From NCBI RefSeq assembly GCF_000719115.1, contig NZ_JOEA01000012.1, forward strand, positions 152,555 to 216,554: DNA of 64,000 nt, written 5' to 3'. Position 1 is the stretch's first letter. The number at the start of each line of letters is the position of its first letter. Shown here in pieces: positions 1-7,839 of the stretch. The notes beneath the pieces were generated by a model. The model did no database searches, had not been told where the DNA came from, and was given only the letters and a program-made list of their open reading frames with translations. The position numbers and the translations under genes are program-made. The stretch comes from Lentzea albidocapillata. Its GTDB lineage: Bacteria; Actinomycetota; Actinomycetes; Mycobacteriales; Pseudonocardiaceae.

Positions 1-515
1 GCGCTGTTGACGTTGAGATTCTTCTTCTCGCCGCACGGTGCCCAGACGATCTCGGAGAACTCGGTCCGGTGGGTGATCGACCAGTTGTCGTCGAACGGAC
101 CGTTGAACGTGTGCCTCCACGTCGTGGTGGCCGACTGACCCTGGAAGTAGTAATTCACCGACTGGTGCCCGACGGCGCCGGGCCGGACGTACCCGTAGCC
201 CCCGTAGGTCGCTTCGGCGATGCCGTACGAGAAGCCCTGCGGGACGTTGACCTGCAGGGTCAGCTGGCAGTTCTTCCGGAACTCGGTCGCACCGGCACCC
301 TTGCCCGCCTGGGCCAGGTAGTCGCTGTAGATCACCCAGAACGAGGTGTTGTCCGGTGAGACGATCACTTCGGCGGTGCCCTGCTTGCACCCGGAACCGT
401 TCACCGTCACCACGTCGATCGTCACGCGCTCCGAAGGAATCGTCGCGGCGTGTGCGGGTGCTGACGACAATGTGAACAGCACGGCCAGAGCGGCTGCTGC
501 CGTCGCTTTACGCAT
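1..515 (-). CDS. DUF4360 family secreted protein (3' end beyond the window)
   Basis: Reading leftwards from the ATG at 515, the protein opens with a signal peptide (MRKATAAAALAVLF, then an APAHA-A cleavage-like site). A mature region follows with the features I associate with DUF4360: VTVNGSGC near the start, SPDNTSFWVIYSDYLAQ, FRKNCQLTLQVNVPQGF, and a late HTFNGPFDDNW and WAPCGE with NLNVN. Three cysteines (GSGC, KNC, APCG) probably form disulphides outside the cell. The family is common in actinomycete and fungal secretomes and has no established function. About 171 residues are visible and the stop lies left of the window, so only the last few residues should be missing. It is a single gene, divergent from the receiver gene at 710. 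Confidence 0.85.
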   Translation of the reverse strand, partial: MRKATAAAALAVLFTLSSAPAHAATIPSERVTIDVVTVNGSGCKQGTAEVIVSPDNTSFWVIYSDYLAQAGKGAGATEFRKNCQLTLQVNVPQGFSYGIAEATYGGYGYVRPGAVGHQSVNYYFQGQSATTTWRHTFNGPFDDNWSITHRTEFSEIVWAPCGEKKNLNVNS

Positions 516-709
516 GGAGTTGGCCTTTCCTGGTCCCTCTTTCTCAGCGTGGCGCGGCAGCGGTGTCGCGAAGGTTAGCGCAGAGCCTCCACCAATGGTG
601 TGATCCAAATGGCCCAGGTCACACTGATGGAGCAGTTCGTGAAGAATTACCAAGAATAGACGGTGACCTGGTGCTGAGGACACGAATAGTTTCCGGCATA
701 CTTGCCCGT

Positions 710-1099
710 ATGTCGCTGGCTGGGCTGGTGCTCGTCGTCGAGGACGAGGACCCCGTGCGTAGGTACACCGTGAGCCTGCTCGAGGAGCTGGGCTTCACCG
801 TTCTGCAGGCCATCGACGGCATCGAGGCGATCGCGACCCTCCGCCGGCGGTCCACCGAGATCGACGCGATGCTGCTCGACCACAGCATGCCGGGCCTGTC
901 CGGCGAGGAGGTGCTCGCGGAGCTCGAACGCGAGGGCCTGACCGTGCCGGTGGTGCTGACCAGCGGCTACGACCGCCCGTCGCTGGAGCGGCGGTTCGCG
1001 GGGCACGAGATCGCCGCCTACCTGCAGAAGCCGTTCCGGCTGGAGACGCTGGACGAGACGATCCGCGCCGTGCTCGCCAAGCGCGCTCAGGCGTCCTGA
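710..1099 (+). CDS. Stand-alone response regulator receiver domain protein
   Basis: A 129-residue CheY-like receiver with nothing else attached. The acidic pocket is in VVEDEDPVRR near the N terminus, the phospho-acceptor Asp is in MLLDHSMPG, the conserved Thr/Ser position is in VVLTSGY, and the Lys is in LQKPFR. The frame is open further upstream, but the fold starts at MSLAGLVLVVEDED, so I use the ATG at 710; no strong ribosome binding site precedes it. Its stop overlaps that of the hybrid kinase by 13 bp, tail to tail. The likely role is as a diffusible phospho-acceptor in the same phosphorelay, since the kinase's own receiver has a similar sequence. That partnership is inferred from position only. 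Confidence 0.85.
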   Translation: MSLAGLVLVVEDEDPVRRYTVSLLEELGFTVLQAIDGIEAIATLRRRSTEIDAMLLDHSMPGLSGEEVLAELEREGLTVPVVLTSGYDRPSLERRFAGHEIAAYLQKPFRLETLDETIRAVLAKRAQAS

Positions 1100-4020
1100 G
1101 CGAGTACCTCGCGGACGCGTTCGAGCAGCACCGACTCCACGTACGGCTTGGTGATCAGCACCTCGTCGTCGAGGACCTCGTCGGTCGTGTAGCCGGACAT
1201 GTACATCACGGCGGGCGCGGCACCGGTCGAGCGCAGCAGCCGGACGAGTTCCGGGCCGCCCATCTTCGGCATCACGACGTCGGTGAGCACGAGGTCGATG
1301 GTGCTGCGGTGCGCGGTGGCGAGTTGCAGCGCCTCCTGGCCGTCGCCCGCCTCGATCACCGCGTAGCCCGCGATCTCCAGCGAGCGCCGGGTCATGACCC
1401 GCACCTGCGCGTCGTCCTCCACGAGCAGCACGGTGCCGGCGCCCTGGTGCGTGGTGGGGCGGCGCGCGCACGGCGCTTCGGGCGTGCCGTCGCGTTCGTG
1501 CGGCACGGGCAGATAGACCTCCACGGTCGTGCCCTCGCCCAGCGCGCTTTTCAGTTCGATCTGCCCGCCGGACTGCTGCACGATGCCGAACACCGTGGAC
1601 AGGCCGAGACCCGTGCCCTTGCCGACCGGCTTGGTGGTGAAGTACGGCTCGAACACCTGCGCCTGCACGTCCGGCGCCATGCCGGCACCGGTGTCCTGGA
1701 CGCGCAGGACGACGTACTCGCCGGGCCGCACGCCGACGATCCGGCCGGTGTCGCCGCCGCCGAGCTTCCTGTCCGCGATCGAGACCTTCAGCGTGCCGCC
1801 GCCGGGCATGGCGTCGCGGGAGTTGACCGCGAGGTTGAACAGGATCTGCTCGACCTGGCCCGCGTCCGCCCACACCCGGGCGACGCCGTCGGGCAGGTGC
1901 ATCTCCAGTTCGATGTGGTCGCCGACGAGCGTGCGCAGCATCGAGTGGACCTGGGTGAGGTTGTGCTTGAGGTCCAGCGACTCCGGATGCAGGACCTGCT
2001 GGCGGGTGAACGCGAGCAGCTGCCTCGTCAGGTTCGCGGCCCGTTCGCCGGCGTGCCTGATGTCCTCGATCGCCGTGCGCCTCGGATCGTCCTGAAGGGT
2101 GCGGCGCAGCAGCATCTCGCTGTTGCCGTTCACGACCGTGAGGATGTTGTTGAAGTCGTGTGCGATGCCACCGGTCAACCGGCCGATGGCCTCCATCTTC
2201 TGTGCGTGCCGCAACTGCGCTTCGGTCTCGCCGACGCGTTCTTCGAGCCGTGCGCGCGCGTCCTTCAGTTCCTGCATCAGCCTGATGCTGCGCAACGCGC
2301 TGCTGAGCTGCTGCTGCACGGCCTCGTAGATCCAGCCGGGCTCCGGGCCCTCCTCGAAGATCACGTACCCGAGGTGGTCCTCGTCGGTGTAGAGCGGGGC
2401 GATCAGCGCGTTGAACGGGGTGTTCCGCCGGAACTGGTACGGCGTCAGGTTGATGGTGGGGAACGGGGCGTCCGGTGGGGTCTTGAGTTCGCCGTGCTCG
2501 TACCGGACGAGCGCGCGCGCCGTACCCGGAGTGTCGTACGCCATGACGTGACAGCCGGGGATGGCGAGGCGGGGGAGTTCCTCGGCCAGTGCGCTCGTCA
2601 GCTCGTCCACGTCCCGTGACGCGATGAGCCGTTGCCCTGCTTCACGCACCGTCTGGTCGTGACGCTCGTGCGACAGGTACTTGAACCGTGCGTCCGCAGC
2701 GAACGCATCGCCCAGAAGCAACTGCACGCGCAGCCACAGGTCGTTGATGATTGTCGCGTCACTGATGCGGGCCGTCACGAACCGATGCAGGTCGAACAGC
2801 GGTGGCCACCATTGCGCCGGTTCGCACCCGGCGCGCGCACTTCCGCGGATGTACTCGGCCAGCAGCTTCAGGAACTCCGCGCCCTCGACCTCGCCGCGGC
2901 CAGCCGCCATGAGCTCGACGACCAGTTGCTCGGCCCATCCCTCCGGCAGCTTCACGGCGGGTTGCCCGAGCGAGTCGCGCAGGTGGTCGGCCACGGTGGA
3001 CGCGGTCGCGGACTCGTTGATGCTCAGCCGGTCGTGCGCGGGCGCGTGGTCGCCGAGCCCGGACGGCAGGCAGCCGCACGACCGGCGCACGATCAGTTCG
3101 GTCGGCATGGTCTGCCGCCGGCGCGTGGGCTCGCCCCTGACCAGCGCCACCGCGAGTTCGGCCGCCCGGAACCCCATCTCGTGGAACGGCGCCCTGACGG
3201 TGGTGAACGCGGGCGTCGCCGCGTCGGCGTGCACCTCGCGCCGCGCCCTCGACGTCTGACTTCCCGCGTTGTAACCGAGGTCGTGCGTGCGGACGTTCGT
3301 GTGGTTGCCGTACCCGACGACGGCGACGTCCTCCGGTGTACGGAAACCCAGTTCCTCCAGCGCGGACACGACCCCGATCGCGTAGTCGTCGCTCGCGGCG
3401 GCGATGGCGTCCGGTGGTTCCTCGATCCGCGCGAGCATTTTGCGCACGGCCTCGGTCGCGCGGCTGGGTTCCCAGATGAACGAACCCGGCATCGTGACGA
3501 GCGCGGGATCGAACGGGATTCCGTGGTTGCGCAACGAATCCGCGTAACCCAGGAACCGCTCTCGGGCGCCCGCATGCGTTTGCGGCCCTCGGACGAACGC
3601 GATCCGGCGCTTGCCGTGCACCTCGATGAGGTGGTCGACGGCCTGCTTCATGCCGTCCCGGTTGTCCATCGAGATCGTTGGCCACTGGGCAAGGCCTGTT
3701 TCCACGCTCACGATGGGCATGGGCGCGTACCGCTTCACGTACTCCTGCATGCCATCGGAGCCGATGAGCTGGCCCACGCGCGTAGTCCACACCACGAGCG
3801 CATCGATGCGGTTCGGCGAAATGAGGTCGTAAACCGTGTTGGCACGACGCTTGAGCGGATCCGGATGATCCAGTTCACTGCCCACGAAGCACACGAGGTC
3901 GCACCCGAGGCGCTGAGCCCCGTCGCTGACACCACGCCACTGCTCGCCCGCGAGCTCGATGAGCGGGCCAGCGGTGATCATCCCGATGGTGGGACGTCGC
4001 TTCGCACTGCCGATTGCCAC
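1087..4020 (-). CDS. Cytoplasmic hybrid histidine kinase with LacI-type ligand-binding sensor and C-terminal receiver
   Basis: About 977 residues. Residues ~10-320 form a LacI/PBP1-like substrate-binding fold (PTIGMITAGP, SVETGLAQWPTISMDN, RRIAFVRGP, DAIAAASDDYAIGV, PEDVAVVGYGN) without the usual helix-turn-helix. A linker and a GAF-like segment (~440-585) follow. The HisKA domain has its His in GGIAHDFNN (~620), the ATPase domain has NLAVNSRDAM, DTGAGM and GKGTGLGL, and a receiver (~865-975) has Asp in LTDVVMP and Lys in ITKPY. No membrane segment is seen, so ligand sensing should be cytoplasmic. I place the start at the GTG at 4020, which has a GGGGG stretch just upstream; a TTG six codons earlier is also possible. 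Known parts, unusual combination; the ligand is probably a sugar or sugar phosphate by family analogy. Confidence 0.85.
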   Translation of the reverse strand: MAIGSAKRRPTIGMITAGPLIELAGEQWRGVSDGAQRLGCDLVCFVGSELDHPDPLKRRANTVYDLISPNRIDALVVWTTRVGQLIGSDGMQEYVKRYAPMPIVSVETGLAQWPTISMDNRDGMKQAVDHLIEVHGKRRIAFVRGPQTHAGARERFLGYADSLRNHGIPFDPALVTMPGSFIWEPSRATEAVRKMLARIEEPPDAIAAASDDYAIGVVSALEELGFRTPEDVAVVGYGNHTNVRTHDLGYNAGSQTSRARREVHADAATPAFTTVRAPFHEMGFRAAELAVALVRGEPTRRRQTMPTELIVRRSCGCLPSGLGDHAPAHDRLSINESATASTVADHLRDSLGQPAVKLPEGWAEQLVVELMAAGRGEVEGAEFLKLLAEYIRGSARAGCEPAQWWPPLFDLHRFVTARISDATIINDLWLRVQLLLGDAFAADARFKYLSHERHDQTVREAGQRLIASRDVDELTSALAEELPRLAIPGCHVMAYDTPGTARALVRYEHGELKTPPDAPFPTINLTPYQFRRNTPFNALIAPLYTDEDHLGYVIFEEGPEPGWIYEAVQQQLSSALRSIRLMQELKDARARLEERVGETEAQLRHAQKMEAIGRLTGGIAHDFNNILTVVNGNSEMLLRRTLQDDPRRTAIEDIRHAGERAANLTRQLLAFTRQQVLHPESLDLKHNLTQVHSMLRTLVGDHIELEMHLPDGVARVWADAGQVEQILFNLAVNSRDAMPGGGTLKVSIADRKLGGGDTGRIVGVRPGEYVVLRVQDTGAGMAPDVQAQVFEPYFTTKPVGKGTGLGLSTVFGIVQQSGGQIELKSALGEGTTVEVYLPVPHERDGTPEAPCARRPTTHQGAGTVLLVEDDAQVRVMTRRSLEIAGYAVIEAGDGQEALQLATAHRSTIDLVLTDVVMPKMGGPELVRLLRSTGAAPAVMYMSGYTTDEVLDDEVLITKPYVESVLLERVREVLAQDA

Positions 4021-4071
4021 AAAACCCCCGCTACTCAACGCGATTGGGGATGATACGCGTTGTCGGGGGGA

Positions 4072-4531
4072 ATGCCTGCCGTGTTACCTGGGAGATTGGT
4101 GAACGCTGTACTGGACGGTCTGGCGTCGAACCCCGCACTGCCTGGCCGGGCGCCCCGACCTGCGCTTCCGCTTCTCCCGCCGAACTCCGGCGTTGGCCGC
4201 GTCGCCCGTCATACAGGTGCGGATGATGGTGGCGGCGCGTGCCGATCTGACGCCGGATCTCTTCGCTACGCGGATCGCGCGCAATCCTATGTGTTCTGCG
4301 GAGTTGTTGCACCACATGGCTTTGCGGGCCGAGTCGGTCGACAAGACGTATCGGGCCGTTGCCCGGCATCCGCACGCTTCGGGGGAGACCTTGGTGCTGT
4401 GTTTGGAGGATGCTCAGGCTCGGCACTCCGCGGCCGCTCATCCGCACCTGCCGGTGCCGGTGCGCGTGATGGAGGAACTGGCCCCAGGCCGAAGCCTGGG
4501 GGCCGGAACCACTAAGCCAGCGGTGGTTTGA
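4072..4531 (+). pseudogene. Leucine-rich-repeat-variant/HEAT-like repeat protein remnant, frameshifted
   Basis: An ATG at 4072 after GGGGGGA opens a frame with VNAVLDGLASNPALP, the pattern of short alpha-helical (LRV-like) repeats common in this order. After about 4145 the repeat pattern continues in the next frame: VIQVRMMVAARADL, IARNPMCSAELLHHMAL, AVARHPHASGETL and AAHPHLPVPVRVMEELA, ending at 4531. One single-base change within the C/G-rich stretch 4140-4200 would join them into one protein of about 150 residues, short for the family. I therefore call it a decayed gene, though the second frame could be a small gene of its own from the TTG at 4193. Function unknown. Confidence 0.5.
4482..4501. 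terminator. Hairpin between pgl and the repeat-protein remnant
   Basis: A perfect 8-bp stem, CCCCAGGC, CGAA tetraloop, GCCTGGGG, lies 10 bp past the pgl stop on the minus strand. There is no T-tract, as is usual for actinomycete terminators. It probably ends the tkt-to-pgl transcript, but it also lies inside the coding frame of the opposing remnant. Confidence 0.5.
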
Positions 4532-5291
4532 ACAAGGCCGGCACCGCCGAGGCGGCCGCCGTGTCCAGCAGCCACAACGTCCGGCGGCGACCGGTGGCAC
4601 CGGCGGCGGGCAGTTGCACCTCGCCGGCACCGCTCAACGCCATGGCCACCGAGGCGGCCTTGGCCTCACCGGTGGTCATCAGCCAGACCTCCTGCGCGGA
4701 CCGCACCGACGCGAGAGTCAGCGACACGCGCGTGGGCGGCGGCTTCGGGCAGTTGCGCACTGCCACGACCGTCCGCTCCTTCTCGTGCACAGCAGGCGAA
4801 TCCGGGAACACCGACGCCACGTGCCCCTCCTCGCCGACGCCCAGCATGCAGACGTCGAACGCAGGCACGTCGCCGTGGTCCTCCGGCCGCGCGACCGACG
4901 CCAGCAGAGCGGCGTAGGCCTCGGCGGCGGCCTCGGGGTCGTCACCGAACTTGCCGTCCGACGGCTCCATCACGTGCACGCGCGACGGATCCACCGGAAC
5001 GTGGTCCAGCAGCGCGGCACGCGCCTGGGTCTCGTTGCGGTCCGGGTGCCCCGAAGGCAGGAACCGCTCGTCGCCCCAATACAGGTCGACCCGGGACCAG
5101 TCCACCGCGTCCCGCGCGGCGTTGCGGTTCAGGTGTTCCAGGACCGCGGTGCCGGTGCGGCCGCCGGTCAGCACAACGGACGCGTAGCCGCGTGCGGCCT
5201 GGGCGTCGACCATGCGGGTCACCAGGCGGCCTGCCGCGGCGGCGGCCAGTAGGTCGCCGTCGCGGTGCACCACGACTTGCGGGTTGCTCAC
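4512..5291 (-). CDS. pgl: 6-phosphogluconolactonase
   Basis: 259 residues of the DevB/Pgl family, which hydrolyses 6-phosphogluconolactone in the oxidative pentose phosphate pathway. Visible markers are VVLTGGRTG (sugar-phosphate loop), VDLYWGDERFLP, and SNxNET-type chemistry in HPDRNETQARAALL, followed by FDVCMLGVGEEGHVASVFP. The last gene of the minus-strand operon. Its GTG start (5291) overlaps the opcA stop in a GTGA quartet, so translation is probably coupled. Length and motifs are normal. Confidence 0.95.
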   Translation of the reverse strand: MSNPQVVVHRDGDLLAAAAAGRLVTRMVDAQAARGYASVVLTGGRTGTAVLEHLNRNAARDAVDWSRVDLYWGDERFLPSGHPDRNETQARAALLDHVPVDPSRVHVMEPSDGKFGDDPEAAAEAYAALLASVARPEDHGDVPAFDVCMLGVGEEGHVASVFPDSPAVHEKERTVVAVRNCPKPPPTRVSLTLASVRSAQEVWLMTTGEAKAASVAMALSGAGEVQLPAAGATGRRRTLWLLDTAAASAVPALFKPPLA

Positions 5292-6301
5292 GAACCAGCC
5301 TTCGCCTTCGACTTCTTGGGAACGGAACCGTTGGTGGCTTCCGCGACGGCGGCGGGAGCCTCATCCTTCGGCGACGGCGTGCGGCCCTTCACGACCTTCG
5401 CGAGCGACCTCAGTGCCGCCGCGTAGACCTCATCGGGGTCGAGCCGGCGCAGTTCCTCGGCGAGGCAGTCGCGCACCGAACGACGCTGCAGCGCCACCCG
5501 GCGGGAAGGCTGGCCGGGCTGGGTCAGCGTGCCGACCTTGCCGTCCGGGCGCAGCAGGTCGACGGAGCCGGAGGGACGGCCGAGCCGCACCTCCACGATG
5601 CCTTCACCCGACGTCGCCTTGTAACGCTTGGCCGGGACCTTCAGCCGGTCGGTCAGCCACGCGGCGAGCAGGTCCGTGGACGGCGAGTCGGCCTCACCGG
5701 TCACGTCCGCTTCCAGGACCTTCTCGTACGGCGGCAGGTCCAGCGACGAGGCGAGCATGGCGCGCCACAACGTCAGCCGCGTCCACGCCAGGTCCGTGTC
5801 GCCCGGCGCGTAGTGCGCCCGCCGGGACTCCAGGGCCTTGATCGGGTTCTTCTCGGCCGCGGCGTCGGTGATGCGACGCTGCGCGAGCTGGCCGATCGGG
5901 TCCTTCGACGGCGAGACCGGCGCGTCGAACGGCCACCACGCCACGACCGGGGTGTCCGGCAGCAGCAGCGGCATGACGCACGAGGCGCCTTCCTTGGCGA
6001 GTTCTCCGTACAGACGAAGGACAACGACCTCGGACGCTCCGGCGTCACCACCGACGCGGATCTGCGCGTCCAGGCGAGGTGCGGCCTGACGAGCGCCGCG
6101 GGCCACGACGATCACGCGACACGGGTGTTCGCGCGAAGCGTCGTTCGCCGCGTCGATCGCGGCGTCGGTGCGCTGGCCGTCCTCGGTCACGATGACGAGG
6201 GTCAGCACGCGACCGAGGGTCGTCGCACCGCCTTCGTCCCGCAGCCGGACCAGCCGCGAGTTGATCTGGGAGGTGGTGGTCGAGGGCAGGTCGATGATCA
6301 C
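5288..6301 (-). CDS. opcA: Glucose-6-phosphate dehydrogenase assembly protein OpcA
   Basis: 337 residues starting at the GTG at 6301. OpcA is the actinobacterial and cyanobacterial factor needed for full activity of glucose-6-phosphate dehydrogenase. Recognisable stretches are the N-terminal IIDLPSTTTSQINSRLVRLR, TLGRVLTLVIV, HPCRVIVV, and PVVAWWPFDAPV with a Trp pair. The C terminus ends in a Lys/Ala-rich tail. The start overlaps the zwf stop as GTGA and the stop overlaps the pgl start in the same way. The frame stays open far upstream, antiparallel to zwf codons, but the family's N terminus is at 6301. Confidence 0.93.
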   Translation of the reverse strand: MIIDLPSTTTSQINSRLVRLRDEGGATTLGRVLTLVIVTEDGQRTDAAIDAANDASREHPCRVIVVARGARQAAPRLDAQIRVGGDAGASEVVVLRLYGELAKEGASCVMPLLLPDTPVVAWWPFDAPVSPSKDPIGQLAQRRITDAAAEKNPIKALESRRAHYAPGDTDLAWTRLTLWRAMLASSLDLPPYEKVLEADVTGEADSPSTDLLAAWLTDRLKVPAKRYKATSGEGIVEVRLGRPSGSVDLLRPDGKVGTLTQPGQPSRRVALQRRSVRDCLAEELRRLDPDEVYAAALRSLAKVVKGRTPSPKDEAPAAVAEATNGSVPKKSKAKAGS

Positions 6302-7839
6302 GGACGCCTCCAGTGCCTTCCGGTCCTGGCGGTCATCGCGTCCGCCGAGGGCGGACCCCAGGTCCCAGCCTTGTACTTCTCCAGAGCCGGCTCGTCCTTG
6401 CGCGCCCAGAAGTCGAGGATCGGGTCGAGGATCTCCCAGGAGAGCTCGACCTCGTCGTTCTTCGGGAACAGCGACGGCTCGCCGAGCAGGACGTCGAGCA
6501 GCAGCCGCTCGTAGGCCTCCGGCGACGACTCGGTGAACGAGTGGCCGTAACCGAAGTCCATGGTGACGTCGCGGACTTCCATCGTGTTGCCCGGCACCTT
6601 CGACCCGAACCGGATCGTCACGCCCTCGTCCGGCTGCACGCGGACGACCAGGGCGTTCTGGCCCAGTTCCTCGGTCGCGGTGTCGTCGAACGGCAGGTGC
6701 GGCGCCCGCTTGAACACGACGGCCACCTCGGTGACGCGACGGCCCAGCCGCTTGCCGGTGCGCAGGTAGAACGGCACCCCGGCCCAGCGGCGGGTGTTGA
6801 CCTCGCAGGTGATCGCGCCGAACGTCTCGGTCTTCGACTCGGGCGAGAAACCGCCCTCCTCCAGCAGGCCCAGGACCTTCTGGCCGCCCTGCCAGCCACC
6901 GGTGTACTGGCCGCGCGCGGTGGTCTCCTCGAACGGCTCCGCGGGACGCGTCGCCGAGAGGATCTTCACCTTCTCCGCCCGCAGGTCCGACGGCTTGAAG
7001 GAGACGGGCTCCTCCATCGCGATCAGCGCGAGCAGCTGCAGCAGGTGGTTCTGGATGACGTCGCGCGTCGCGCCGATGCCGTCGTAGTAGCCGGCGCGGC
7101 CACCGAGACCGATGTCCTCGGCCATGGTGATCTGCACGTGGTCGACGTAGTTCGAGTTCCAGATGGGTTCGTACAGCTGGTTCGCGAACCGCAGCGCCAG
7201 GATGTTCTGCACGGTCTCCTTGCCGAGGTAGTGGTCGATGCGGAACACCGACTCCTCGGGGAAGACCTCGTTGACCGTGCGGTTCAGTTCCTTGGCGGAC
7301 TTCAGGTCGTGGCCGAACGGCTTCTCGATGACGACGCGGCGCCACTGGTCGGCCTGCGACTGCGCCAGGCCCGCGCGCTTGAGCTGGTTGACCACCGTCG
7401 GAAACGCGCCCGGCGGGATCGACAGGTAGAACGCGTGGTTGCCGCCCGTGCCGCGCTCGGCGTCCAGAGCCGCGAGGCACGACGCGAGGTTGTCGAACGA
7501 CGCGTCGTCGTCGAACGTGCCCTGCACGAACCGGATGCCTTCGGCGAGCTGCTGCCACACGGCCTCGTTGAACGGCGTGCGCGCGTGCTCCTTCACCGCG
7601 TCGTGCACGACCTTCATGAAGTCCTGGTCGGCCCAGTCGCGGCGGGCGAAGCCGACGAGACCGAAGCCCGGCGGCAGCAGACCGCGGTTCGCGAGGTCGT
7701 AGATCGCGGGCATCAGCTTCTTGCGCGACAGGTCACCGGTGACACCGAAGATGACCAGCGCGCTCGGGCCCGCGATGCGGGGCATGCGCTTGTCGCGCGC
7801 GTCCCGCAGCGGGTTGTGCCACTTGGCGGATGTGGTCAC
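6298..7839 (-). CDS. zwf: Glucose-6-phosphate 1-dehydrogenase
   Basis: 513 residues. It oxidises glucose 6-phosphate to 6-phosphogluconolactone with NADP+ and is the committed, NADPH-forming step of the pathway. The N-terminal dinucleotide fold shows FGVTGDLSRKKLMPA; the active-site signature RIDHYLGKE is intact. The C terminus ends in the family's TARTGRHWRRP. Start GTG at 7839 in a GTGA overlap with the pgi stop, and the same arrangement with opcA downstream. Full length, no anomalies. Confidence 0.97.
   Translation of the reverse strand: MTTSAKWHNPLRDARDKRMPRIAGPSALVIFGVTGDLSRKKLMPAIYDLANRGLLPPGFGLVGFARRDWADQDFMKVVHDAVKEHARTPFNEAVWQQLAEGIRFVQGTFDDDASFDNLASCLAALDAERGTGGNHAFYLSIPPGAFPTVVNQLKRAGLAQSQADQWRRVVIEKPFGHDLKSAKELNRTVNEVFPEESVFRIDHYLGKETVQNILALRFANQLYEPIWNSNYVDHVQITMAEDIGLGGRAGYYDGIGATRDVIQNHLLQLLALIAMEEPVSFKPSDLRAEKVKILSATRPAEPFEETTARGQYTGGWQGGQKVLGLLEEGGFSPESKTETFGAITCEVNTRRWAGVPFYLRTGKRLGRRVTEVAVVFKRAPHLPFDDTATEELGQNALVVRVQPDEGVTIRFGSKVPGNTMEVRDVTMDFGYGHSFTESSPEAYERLLLDVLLGEPSLFPKNDEVELSWEILDPILDFWARKDEPALEKYKAGTWGPPSADAMTARTGRHWRRP

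Noticed and set aside
6302..7558. A long open frame extending opcA upstream across zwf to 7558
   Set aside because: It is the shadow frame of zwf in high-GC DNA. Recognisable OpcA sequence begins exactly at the GTG at 6301, and the extension has Arg/Gly-rich low-complexity translation.
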